From NCBI GenBank assembly GCA_022316685.1, contig JAKJHU010000568.1, positions 120,045 through 184,044 on the forward strand: a DNA stretch of 64,000 nt, read 5' to 3'. Positions 52,790 to 61,445 of the stretch are shown one piece after another. A program made the position numbers and the translations under genes. The stretch comes from Progne subis subis. Its lineage: Eukaryota > Chordata > Aves > Passeriformes > Hirundinidae. Positions within the stretch are counted from its first letter, which is position 1. Every line of letters begins with the position of its first letter. Under the pieces are notes generated by a model that ran no database searches, was not told the DNA's origin, and saw only the letters and a program-made list of their open reading frames with translations.

Positions 52790-55117
52790 AGGGGCCCTGC
52801 CTCTAGCCAGGGAGAGGCACGGGAAAACCGGATCTATTGGACGGTGTGGATTCGATGGCCTGGCACATCAGAGCCACAGAAATACGAGGCTTTAGTTGAT
52901 ACTGGTTCGCAGTGTACACTGATACCATCGGAATATGTGGGGACAGAACCTATTTCCATTGCCGGGGTGACGGGGGGATCACAGGAATTGACTTTGTTAG
53001 AAGCTGAGGTGAGCCTGACCGGGAAGGAGTGGCAGAAACGTCCAATTGTGACTGGCTCAGGGGCCCCGTGTATTTTGGGCATAGACTTCCTCCGGAATGG
53101 TTATTACAAAGACTCTAAAGGACTCAGGTGGGCTTTTGGAATAGCAGCTGTGGAGGCAGAGGGCATTAAGAAATTGAATAGCTTGCCTGGACTGTTGGAG
53201 AACCCATCTGCAGTAGGACTCCTAAAGGTAGAAGAGCAACGAGTTCCAGTTGCCACCTCGACAGTGCACCGCCGACAGTACTGGACAAATCGAGATGCCG
53301 TGATCCCCATCCACAAGACGATCCGTGAGCTGGAGAGCCAAGGGGTGGTCAGCAAAACCCACTCACCCTTCAACAGCCCCATCTGGCCTGTGCGCAAGTC
53401 TGACGGAGAATGGAGATTGACTGTGGACTACCGTGCCTTGAACGAAGTGAATCCACCACTGAGTGCTGCTGTGCCGGACATGCTGGAACTCCAGTATGAG
53501 CTGGAGTCCAAGGCAGCAAAATGGTACGCCACAATTGACATTGCTAACGCATTTTTCTCCATTCCTCTGGCTGCAGAATGCAGGCCTCAGTTTGCTTTCA
53601 CCTGGAGGGGCGTGCAGTACACCTGGAACCGACTGCCCCAGGGGTGGAAACACAGCCCCACCATCTGCCATGGACTGATCCAGGCTGCACTGGAAAAGAG
53701 TGAGGCTCCGGAGCACCTACAGTATATCGATGACATCATTGTGTGGGGGAACACAGCAATGGAAGTGTTTGAGAAAGGAGAGAAAATCATCCAAATTCTC
53801 CTGAAAGCTGGTTTTGCCATCAAGCAGAGCAAGGTCAAGGGACCTGCCCGAGAGATCCAGTTCCTGGGAGTAAAGTGGCAAGATGGACGGCGGCAGATTC
53901 CCACTGAGGTCATCAATAAGATCACCGCAATGTCTCCACCGACCAGCAAGAAGGAAACACAAGCTTTCCTAGGCGCCATAGGTTTCTGGAGGATGCACAT
54001 TCCTGAGTACAGCCAGATTGTGAGCCCTCTCTACCTGGTCACCCGCAAGAAGAACGATTTCCACTGGGGCCCTGAACAGCAACAAGCCTTTGCCCAGATC
54101 AAACAGGAGATTGCTCATGCAGTAGCCCTTGGCCCAGTCAGGACGGGACCAGATGTGAAGAACGTGCTCTACTCAGCAGCCGGGAACAATGGCCTGTCCT
54201 GGGGCCTTTGGCAGAAGGTGCCTGGGGAGACTCGGGGCCGACCACGGGGATTCTGGAGCCGAAGCTACAGAGGGTCCGAAGCCAACTACACTCCAACAGA
54301 GAAGGAAATCTTGGCCGCCTATGAAGGAGTTCAAGCTGCAAAGATAGAGGTGTCAAAGACAGACTTAGATTGGGAACACAAGGGAGAGTTGTTCCTAGCT
54401 CAATGGGCCTATGATGCCTCAGGCCATCAGGGCAGAGATGCCACCTATAAGTGGGCACGAGACCAAGGGGTGGATCTAACCATGGACAGTATTTCCCAGG
54501 TTATCCATGACTGTGAAACGTGTGCGGCCATCAAACAGGCCAAGTGGGTGAAGCCCCTATGGTATGGCGGACGATGGTCCAAATATAAGTACAGGGAAGC
54601 CTGGCAGATTGACTACATCACCCTTCCCCAAACCCGCCAAGGCAAGCGCTATGTGCTGACCATGGTGGAAGCCACCACTGGATGGTTGGAGACCTACCCT
54701 GTGCCTCACGCTACTGCCCGGAACACCATCCTGGGCCTTGAAAAGCAAATCCTGTGGAGACATGGTACCCCTGAGAGGATTGAGTCTGACAACGGGACTC
54801 ATTTCAAGAACAGCCTTATAAACACCTGGGCTAGAGAACATGGCATTGAGTGGGTGTACCATATTCCTTATCATGCGCCAGCAGCCGGGAAAGTTGAACG
54901 GTGCAATGGCCTGCTTAAAACCACTTTGAAGGCACTGGGTGGGGGGACTTTCAAGAACTGGGAGATTAATTTAGCAAAGGCCACCTGGTTAGTGAACACT
55001 CGAGGTTCCACCAACCGAGCAGGCCCTGCCCAATCTGAGCCCCTGAGAACAAGAGATGGAGATAAGGTTCCAGTGGTACACATGAGAGGAATGCTAGGAA
55101 AAAACTGTCTGGATTAA
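52790..55117 (+). CDS. pol: Provirus Pol: protease, reverse transcriptase, integrase
   Basis: Pol follows gag in the same frame after a single UAG (52787-52789), so expression by stop-codon readthrough is likely. In order: an aspartic protease with LVDTGSQCTLIPSEYVG and ILGIDFLRNG; a reverse transcriptase with DYRALNEVNPPL, TIDIANAFFSIPL, LPQGWKHSP, the catalytic YIDD at 53723-53734 and FLGVKW; the start of RNase H (EKEILAAYEGVQAA); then an abrupt join near 54341 to the integrase. Integrase has CETC of the zinc domain and a complete D, D-35-E catalytic triad (Asp at 54611 and 54788, Glu at 54896). Most of RNase H is missing without loss of frame. The position of the first zinc-binding His reads Tyr (54410-54412). 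The frame ends early at TAA 55115-55117 because of a slip in an A run. No dUTPase is seen. Confidence 0.93.
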   Translation, partial: RGPASSQGEARENRIYWTVWIRWPGTSEPQKYEALVDTGSQCTLIPSEYVGTEPISIAGVTGGSQELTLLEAEVSLTGKEWQKRPIVTGSGAPCILGIDFLRNGYYKDSKGLRWAFGIAAVEAEGIKKLNSLPGLLENPSAVGLLKVEEQRVPVATSTVHRRQYWTNRDAVIPIHKTIRELESQGVVSKTHSPFNSPIWPVRKSDGEWRLTVDYRALNEVNPPLSAAVPDMLELQYELESKAAKWYATIDIANAFFSIPLAAECRPQFAFTWRGVQYTWNRLPQGWKHSPTICHGLIQAALEKSEAPEHLQYIDDIIVWGNTAMEVFEKGEKIIQILLKAGFAIKQSKVKGPAREIQFLGVKWQDGRRQIPTEVINKITAMSPPTSKKETQAFLGAIGFWRMHIPEYSQIVSPLYLVTRKKNDFHWGPEQQQAFAQIKQEIAHAVALGPVRTGPDVKNVLYSAAGNNGLSWGLWQKVPGETRGRPRGFWSRSYRGSEANYTPTEKEILAAYEGVQAAKIEVSKTDLDWEHKGELFLAQWAYDASGHQGRDATYKWARDQGVDLTMDSISQVIHDCETCAAIKQAKWVKPLWYGGRWSKYKYREAWQIDYITLPQTRQGKRYVLTMVEATTGWLETYPVPHATARNTILGLEKQILWRHGTPERIESDNGTHFKNSLINTWAREHGIEWVYHIPYHAPAAGKVERCNGLLKTTLKALGGGTFKNWEINLAKATWLVNTRGSTNRAGPAQSEPLRTRDGDKVPVVHMRGMLGKNCLD

Positions 55118-55247
55118 TTCTGCCTCCAGCAAAGACAATCCCGCTCGTGGGGTTGTTTTTGCTCAGGGACCTGGCTGCACATGGTGGGTGATGCAAAAGG
55201 ATGGAGAGACCCGCTGCATACCTCAAGGGGACCTTGTTTTTCGGTGA
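55105..55247 (+). pseudogene. Frame-shifted C-terminal tail of pol
   Basis: After the A run at about 55099-55104, coding-like sequence continues in another frame to a TGA at 55245-55247, including GCTWWVMQKDGETRCIPQGD. This looks like the C-terminal, DNA-binding end of integrase. A one-base length change in the A run separates it from the rest of pol. Confidence 0.65.
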
Positions 55248-55355
55248 ATACTGTGACTGTATCTGTATTTATATTCACATGTATATATATGTATATTATT
55301 TAAAGGTTTAAATTCAATATAATATGTTAGGGTGGGAAAAATTCGGGGTGGATAA
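55248..55355 (+). promoter_or_regulatory. AT-rich spacer and candidate polypurine tract
   Basis: A TATATATG-rich spacer with no coding content is followed by the purine-rich GGGTGGGAAAAATTCGGGGT right before the 3' LTR (55330-55355), where plus-strand priming should occur. The tract is interrupted by pyrimidines, so it is a weak match. Confidence 0.5.
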
Positions 55356-56025
55356 TGTTGAGGGTTAAGTTCTCCTGTAGAATTTTTCCCCCCCCCCATG
55401 AGTTGCTAGATTTTAAGTAGGGGTAGTTAAGCGGTGCTTAACCTGACAAAAGAAGTTGATCACTTGGTTTTGGGGGAGGGAGGAGGCTCGCGGAGAGCTG
55501 AGGTGGGGACACACACAGCTCTCAGTCTTCCGGGGAGCACGGATCAGACGACGGCTGGCTGGAGTCCACGGCTACCGGAGGAGTTTGGTCCTGGGAATTC
55601 TACCATCTGTTGGAGTGCCCAGGAATTCGGAGTTTCTTCGCTGTCCTGCTGGATTTTGGGTCAACCCTGGTACAGCCGCTGCGGCTTCTCCGGCATTGCC
55701 CACCTTGCCTGCCAGGGCACCCCCCTGCCTGCCTGCTGAGGATAATCCACCGTTTCCAGCCACCAGCGCCGGAGCTTTCCACCGTTTGCCCTCGGGGTTC
55801 TTTGGTTCTGTTTTACTGTTATTATAATTGCTGTTGTTGTTTGTCTGTCCTGTTATATTTACTAGTAAAGGACTGTTATTCCTTTTCCCCATAGCTCTGA
55901 CCGAAAAGTTTTTCGTTTAATCTTCCAAATTATAATAACACGGAGGGAAGGATTTAAATTCCTCATTTCCCTGGAAAGACCTGCCTCTCCTTAGCAGACA
56001 CCTGTCTTTTTTTCAAACCGAGACA
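55356..56025 (+). repeat. 3' LTR of the provirus
   Basis: 670 bp, identical to the 5' LTR except for one extra C in the poly-C run and four single-base differences (in CTTCC[A/G]GGGAG, CCCTC[A/G]GGGTT, AACAC[A/G]GAGG and GGAAAG[G/A]CCTG). It ends GAGACA, directly followed by the GTACA duplication. Confidence 0.95.
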
Positions 56026-56030
56026 GTACA
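56026..56030. repeat. Right target-site duplication GTACA
   Basis: Second copy of the five bases that precede the 5' LTR. See the entry at 50220. Confidence 0.93.
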
Positions 56031-56625
56031 ACTTCATACATATTGCAGATCTGATCACTGTATTCTCAGCAATTGAATGTGGCTGTCAACCCACTGATGG
56101 CCAGAGTGTGGAGACTGGGAGTAACCAGACACCTGGGACCTCCTCCTCTCTCATAAAACATATCCAGTGGTGCCCTGTGGGGTGGAATGACATGCTCCTC
56201 AAAGCCGTAATCCCCCCATACCGCGTAAAGGATGGAAGTCACCCTCCTCTTGCAGAGGGGGCACTCAGGCTTGTTCCCAGCCCCGTACAGGAGACACACT
56301 TAGCAGAGCAGCCATGGCAGTGCATAGCTGGCCTCTTCCCAGGTGTCCAGGCAGATGGGACAGCAGCTGTCCAGCTCCTTGGCCATGCTTGCCATGTGCT
56401 GTGGGGTCTGGAGACAGCTGGATGACAAACCATTTTACTGGCTCTCAATGACACTGCAGCAGTGAATGTTGTGCTAGAAAAGTGAGGCTACAACTGTTAT
56501 CTGACCCTAAAATGGATGGAAGTAATGTCCCTCAGTAAGGAAACCTTCTCTTCTCCCCAGATGGAGTTTTCCCATCCCAGATAATTTCTGCTGCTCCAAG
56601 AGTAATTCCTGAGTGCACCATCTGC
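56031..56625 (-). pseudogene. Topors-like RING E3 ligase pseudogene, copy 1, RING half
   Basis: On the minus strand an ATG at 56386 opens MAKELDSCCPICLDTWEEAS, followed by YALPWLLC, an in-frame TAA (56300-56302), then VCLLYGAGNKPECPLCKRRV and TSILYAVWGDYGFEEHVIPP. CPIC and CPLC are the outer zinc-binding pairs of a C3HC4 RING finger. KPECPLCKxxxxSIxxxV and the PP after it are as in the SUMO/ubiquitin ligase Topors. The central C-x-H-x2-C is destroyed (Trp and Leu stand where Cys and His are expected, and the stop follows), so no working RING can be made. The provirus lies immediately downstream, at 56025 and below. Beyond 56390 the homology with copy 2 continues to about 56625 as presumed 5' flank. 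Confidence 0.7.
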
Positions 56626-57225
56626 CTCAACAGAGAGCTCTATTCTGCAAATGACTCACAGGGGCACAGGCTGAAGGTCACTGATCTCACAAGGATGGCA
56701 AATCCACCTATATTACGGCTCTCTGCAAGTAGGAGATTTGGTGCTGCAATATCCCATTTTGAGCCTGCAAATGCAGACAGGCAGAATCCAGGGGCTTTGC
56801 AGTCCAGCTGCATTCTGCACTCCTCAGCTCTTAATCACATTTCAAAATCAGGCTACAAGTGAGTTCTTGGAAATGTCTGGGTTGTTCTTTTTTTTCCACA
56901 GATAGCCATTTAACCACGTCATCTGGCAAAAATTAGCATGTCTGACAACCAAATATACACTATGGAATCTAGAAAACATAACTTATTGCACTCCTGAGCT
57001 GCAAACATGTTCTTTTTTGGAATTGTTGCTCACATAGGTGCCATCATCAGAGCAGGGTCCTGAAGGTGTTTCTTTCACAAGCTGTTGTTAAAGAAGGATA
57101 CAGTGAGAACAAGGTTATTGGGCAAGTCTGTCATGCTCCTCTTCTCTCATGGCCACCTAAACTGTGCTGCCACTGCAAAAGGCTTTCCCAGAGAAGATAA
57201 AACCAGGCTCTTCTGGCTGAAATCC
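56626..57225. other. Gene-free spacer
   Basis: Single-copy-looking sequence between the pseudogene and the reverse LTR. I see no repeat family, open frame or RNA gene in it. Confidence 0.5.
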
Positions 57226-57900
57226 TGTAATAAATCACCAAGCTAAATTCAGTTAATCAAAATTTAGAATTCTATTTTGAGACTCAAACACAGTCTCCGA
57301 TAGCCACAATTAAAAGGGACAGCGTCGAATCCTGGGGTTTCGGCACTGGGTGAACACGGTAACAAACTCTGTCAGTCTGTCACCCCCTCTGTTCACAAAT
57401 TGGGTCCAATACTGCTGGTTTTTATACAGTCTTCTGCTGAGAGTGGACCAAGACCATAGGACTCCCCCTCCGTGGTAGCTTCATTAGATATTCATGTTCA
57501 GGTCCGGGGTCCATTGAATGGATTCTCAAAGTGGAACAATGCCGTGATTGCCGTGTCCAGAGAAGGTTTGGAAATGTTAAAGCAGGCCGGAACAGATAAG
57601 ATATTGATCTGATCTAATCATTCGGTCGTTAGTGCGACCATCTCCCATTTTCCTGCTCTTTGTGCCTTTCTGTAGGGTTGTCCCAAAGCAGCTCCCGGCA
57701 GGAATTCCTTCTTTTCCCTTAACCCTCGTGTCCCTCTGTGCAGTTTTAGTCTTAGTTAACCCTAAACACACCTTTAGGTTTACTGATCTTAAACCAGGCT
57801 GAAAGTAGATCAATTTTGCATAGTATATTATTACATTTTACAGTGAATCAATTACATATCATATTACCTAACACGAATTAACTTTAGGACATATATCACA
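57226..57900 (-). mobile_element. Solo ERV LTR, family B, minus strand
   Basis: Reverse-complement relative of 49069-49756 over its full length. It includes the mirrored TATA region (GGTTTTTATACAGTCTTCTG) and the phrase CCTGGGGTTTCGGCACTGGG, and ends CATATATCACA. TG...CA ends at 57226 and 57900 are flanked by AATCC and GATCC, a four-of-five match that could be a target duplication. No internal retroviral genes. Confidence 0.85.
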
Positions 57901-58814
57901 GATCCTATAGTGAGAATGCACACCAGCCTCTCAGCTCTGGATGTTTTCATTGCGCAGTCCCCATCTCCTACAGAAGCAGATGACATGAATACAGAAACCA
58001 AGATTTTTCACCAAGGAGCTGGGAGGCAGACATTTTCTCTCACTGCCATTTTCCTGTGAAACCTGGGACGGACTGCTGCAGACTGGGGCGTATAGACAAG
58101 GTCCATGTCAAAGTTCTGTCTAGTGGTTCAGACTCTGAAGTTATGTGACCTTGTGAAGTTATGTGACCTTGTGAAGTTATGCAACTTGTTCCTCTTCTTC
58201 TTGAGGTTGTATCTCCTCTGGGTCACATTGGTACAAGTCAGTAAGTTTGGAGCTGGGCATTTTTCCTCTGTGGATGGGTTTGTCTGCAGGTGAGACAGCT
58301 CTTCTTCTTCCATCTTTCACCATGCTTGCTGCTGAGTTTGCCCAGTCAGCCCTTCTAGCACTGACCTGACTTCCAAGCCAAACCTCAGCACCTCATGCTG
58401 TGAGCCAACAGAGATAAAGGACAATTGAGGTGACAATGGAGCTGCCACCTGAGCTCTGCCTGCTCCAATGGCACATGGAACAGAGCTGCACAACAAAAGC
58501 AAGCTTCAAGGAGCTCCAGCCCTATCAGGCAGGCGTACTGTAGCCCCTCATCCCCCAGGCTCAGTCTCTGATTCCTCAGCTCCTGCGCTGTCCTTTCCCC
58601 ACACAAGAGGAAGAGAAGCATAGAGCTGTAGGGCACTGTACCAGAGCTCAGCTGAGAGGGTGATTTTTCCTCCTCAGGTGCTGTGGTCTGCACCACTGTG
58701 CATGGTGGATGCTCCGCTGGTGAGGTAGCCAAGCCAGCCCCAGGCCCTGCTGACAGGGACTCAGCCAAGATGGAGTTTGTGCTCATCTGCAGTGCTCCTG
58801 GAGTCAGCCTGTAT
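57901..58814. other. Gene-free stretch with an 18-bp tandem repeat
   Basis: No recognised gene. The part from 58385 up lies inside a 331-codon minus-strand open frame that I attribute to the GC-rich island next to it. Confidence 0.4.
58137..58190 (+). repeat. 18-bp tandem repeat, three units
   Basis: GAAGTTATGTGACCTTGT occurs twice exactly and a third time with changes (GAAGTTATGCAACTTGTT). Confidence 0.9.
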
Positions 58815-59165
58815 CCTCGAGGCCTGCCCCGCGCTGTCCCCTCGGAGCACACCGGGGGAATGCGCGCGGCCGCGCTGGCCTGCGGAGCCGCGGCCTCATG
58901 GCCGCGCCCGTCCCCTGCCTGCGCCCCCCGCGCCTCGGCGGCGCGAACCCCCGCGCGGGCCCCGGGATGGACCCGGGAGGGCCCGGGATGGATCGGGATG
59001 GACCCGGGATGGCCCGGGATGGACCCGGGATGGCCCGGGATGGCCCGGGTTGGCCCCGCCGCACCGCTGCGGCTCCGCGGCGGCCGCCGGCACCCCGAGC
59101 ACGGCCTGAGGCGATGCCGCGGCGGGAGCGCGCTGAGGCGCTGAGGGACGGCGGCGGGATGTCCT
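58815..59165. promoter_or_regulatory. CpG-rich island
   Basis: The densest CpG cluster in the window, very GC-rich against an AT-rich background (GCGCGCGGCCGCGCTGGCC at about 58862, GCGGCGGCCGCCGGCACC near 59077). Such islands usually mark promoters, often bidirectional. No gene start can be assigned. The long open frames on both strands here are what stop-poor GC-rich DNA produces by chance. Confidence 0.6.
58961..59056 (+). repeat. GC-rich minisatellite, 10-11-bp unit
   Basis: About nine units of CCCGGGATGGA / CCCGGGATGG, alternating ACC and GCC variants, inside the CpG island. Each unit carries a CpG and a CCCGGG palindrome. Confidence 0.92.
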
Positions 59166-59393
59166 CTGCTGGCGGGAGCCGGGGCAGCGGCAAAGGCATT
59201 CTTAGAGCATTTCCCTGCCGCGTTGACATCCCCACATGTGTGCTGTTTAAAAAGGCTCCCCCACACTAACTGGAGGTTCTTGGTTATCGCTGGGCACACA
59301 CGAACCGGCTCTGGCAACCCCCAGAAAACCCGAACCATCTCCACAGCCTCAAACACCCAGAACCCTGCATGAGGCCCCACAGATTCGGCCTCA

Positions 59394-59835
59394 CATAATC
59401 ATAGAAATATGGAAATTTCTGAGTTGGACGGGACCCACAAGGATCATCCAGCTGAACTTCTGGCCCTGCACAGCACAATCCCAGAGAATCACACCATGTA
59501 CCTGAGAACACTGTCCAAATGCTTCTTGAAGTCTGCCAGGCTTGGTGTTGCGACTACTTCCCTGGAGACCCTGTTCCAGCTACCCTCTGGGTGCAGAACT
59601 TTTTCCTAATATCCAGCCTAAACCTCCCCAGACACCATTCCCTCAGGCTGTGTCACTGGTCGGCAGGGAGATCAATGCCTGCTCCTCTACCTTCTCTCAC
59701 AAGGAAGATGAACAATGGGATGAGGTTTTGTGTCAGTCTGCTCCAAGCTGCACAGATCAAATGACCTCAGCCACTCCTCATATGGCCTCTCCTCAAGGGT
59801 CTTCAACCATCCTCATGGCCTTTCTTTGAGTGCAA
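59394..59835 (-). mobile_element. CR1 LINE 3' part, reverse
   Basis: In plus reading it begins ATAATCATAGAAATATGGAA and GTTGGACGGGACCCACAAGG. It then has CTTGAAGTCTGCCAGGCTTG, CCCTGGAGACCCTGTTCCAG, GTGCAGAACTTTTTCCTAAT and CAGCCACTCCTCATATGGCC. These are the standard landmarks of a CR1 3' region on the minus strand. The copy is 5'-truncated. Confidence 0.92.
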
Positions 59836-60329
59836 GAGCTTCAGGATCCCAAATCCCTGCACGGCTAAACCCAAGGATTCTTGATTTATCCCAGGGCCAC
59901 AAAACATCCCCAACCCTACTCTAGTTCCCTCCCTCTGAACATTGCTCAGCAGCTTCCCCCCACCCTACCTAAATGACCCAAAACACCCCCATCCCCATGC
60001 CAGCAGTTCAAAACCCTCTTAAGTCCTGCTCTAGGGAATCAAACGAGGGACAGGGACATGACTTTATATGTCAAAGTTCTCCCGAACAAATGGAGAACCA
60101 CAACCAGAGACATGACTTATTTTTGAATTATGCCATTAGCATCCTACTTCCATATCCCACCTCCCATGGTCTCAGGTTTATGGTTTCTGCATAAGCTACC
60201 TGGGCAAAGGTACTATCTGTCTCAGCTAGCTTGATTCCCACACCCTGGCACTGGATAGTATCCCTTTTATCCCTTATTAAACTTTTAAAAATGTCAGAGA
60301 GTGAGCATCACTTCTCACACTACTCACTA
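59836..60329. other. Gene-free spacer
   Basis: C/A-rich, unremarkable sequence between a CR1 and pseudogene copy 2. I see nothing identifiable. Confidence 0.45.
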
Positions 60330-61445
60330 CAGTTTTATTCACCAGCCAAGAAAAGGAAAGGTAAAAAAAGGTTTAAATAAATTATATTCATCATTTGGGC
60401 CTCTCTTTTCTCATTTGCCTGTTCTGAACACTCACACATTTCTCTTTCACTGCAAACTGTACTTCCCATTGTTGAATGTCTTTGGGCTCTTGCCTTAGCA
60501 GGGTACAAACCTCAGCTGACGCAGAGAGCAGCTGCAAGTCGTGACTTCGGGCAGAAGGAGAGTTTGGGGCGCTGCCGTCGTGAGGCTGCAGCAGGCAGTA
60601 CAGGCCAGCAGGAGAGCAGAACCCCGGGATGTGGGGCACGGAATGTGCTGAGGAGGAGGACTTGCAAGGCTGAGCTGTGGGGCACGGGCTGACCGTGGAA
60701 TCCTCCAAGCTGGAAATACCTGCCCTGGCATCAATTGCAGAAATGGACCCTCTCAGGATCCATTATTTTTGTGTTAGGTATGTTTTTATTTTTTAAATTT
60801 CTCTGTAAATGAAGGCATTCACCAGTGAGTGCATCTTCACGCATATTGCAGTTCTGATCGCTGTACTCACCTTCAGCCACTGGAGGTGGCTGTCCTCCCA
60901 CTGATGGCCAGGGCGTTGCATGGTTGTGCAGACTGGGGGGAGGGAGGGCAAGGGGGGCAGCTGGGTACCCGGGTGCTCCTCTTTTCAGGTGAAACATATC
61001 CAGTGGTGCCCTGTGGGGTGGAATGACATGCCCCTCAAAGCTGTCATCTCCCCACACCGAGTACAGGATGGAAGTCACCCTCCTCTTGCAGAGGGGGCAC
61101 TCAGGCTTGTTCCCAGCCCCGTACAGGAGGCACACTTAGCAGAGCAGCCATGGCAGTGCATAGCTGGCCACCTCCTAGGTGTCCAGGCAGATGGGACAGC
61201 AGCTGTCCAGTTCTTGTCCAGCTCCAGGGCTGTGCTTACCATGTGCTGTGGGGCCTGGAGACAGCTAGGGATGTTGAGCTGCTCCATGACTAGTGGTGCA
61301 GCTGTGGTTGTCATGATAGAAAAGGGCCCTAGGAAGGACAGCAGAAATGCCCAGGTCCCTCATGAAGGAAACCATCCCAGCTCCCAGTGTGAATTTTTCC
61401 TTCACAAATGACCTCTGTTGCTGTGAGAATGACTCATGAGTCCCC
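60330..61445 (-). pseudogene. Topors-like RING E3 ligase pseudogene, copy 2
   Basis: Same orientation as copy 1. On the minus strand it reads ELDSCCPICLDT, a TAG (61175-61177) where copy 1 has Trp, EVASYALPWLLC, a TAA (61136-61138) at the same codon as in copy 1, then VCLLYGAGNKPECPLCKRRV and TSILYSVWGDDSFEGHVIPP. The region before the RING has a short duplication that disrupts the frame. After the RING it runs directly into the 3' UTR-like part (60740-60334), ending with AATAAA (plus TTTATT at about 60334). The C-terminal domain present in copy 1 at 48417-49010 is missing. There is no provirus: 60826-60850 corresponds to the insertion site in copy 1. Confidence 0.7.

Larger units (their letters stand above)
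50225..56025 (+). mobile_element. Young endogenous retrovirus, class III (ERV-L-like), no env
   Basis: A 5.8-kb provirus in the order LTR, primer binding site, gag, pol, LTR, bounded by GTACA duplications. The two LTRs (669 and 670 bp) differ by four substitutions and one C in a poly-C run, about 0.6%. Since LTRs are identical at insertion, it is young, on the order of one to two million years if avian neutral rates apply. Both long frames are free of stops over their length. No envelope gene is present: only about 240 bases separate pol from the 3' LTR. Pol carries three lesions (partial RNase H loss, an integrase zinc-site change, a late frameshift). It therefore looks unable to replicate on its own, although it could be transcribed and packaged by relatives. 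The class III assignment rests on the YIDD-type RT, a gag without zinc knuckles and the absence of env. Confidence 0.93.

Noticed and set aside
55118..55355. Possible env gene remnant downstream of pol
   Set aside because: Only about 240 bases are available. The readable part is a frame-shifted pol tail followed by an AT-rich spacer, with no signal peptide or membrane segment.
58385..59380. 331-codon open frame on the minus strand
   Set aside because: It spans a CpG island and a minisatellite, with open frames on both strands and low-complexity Pro/Arg/Ala/Gly sequence. There is no recognisable domain or splice support, so it is a by-product of GC-rich DNA.
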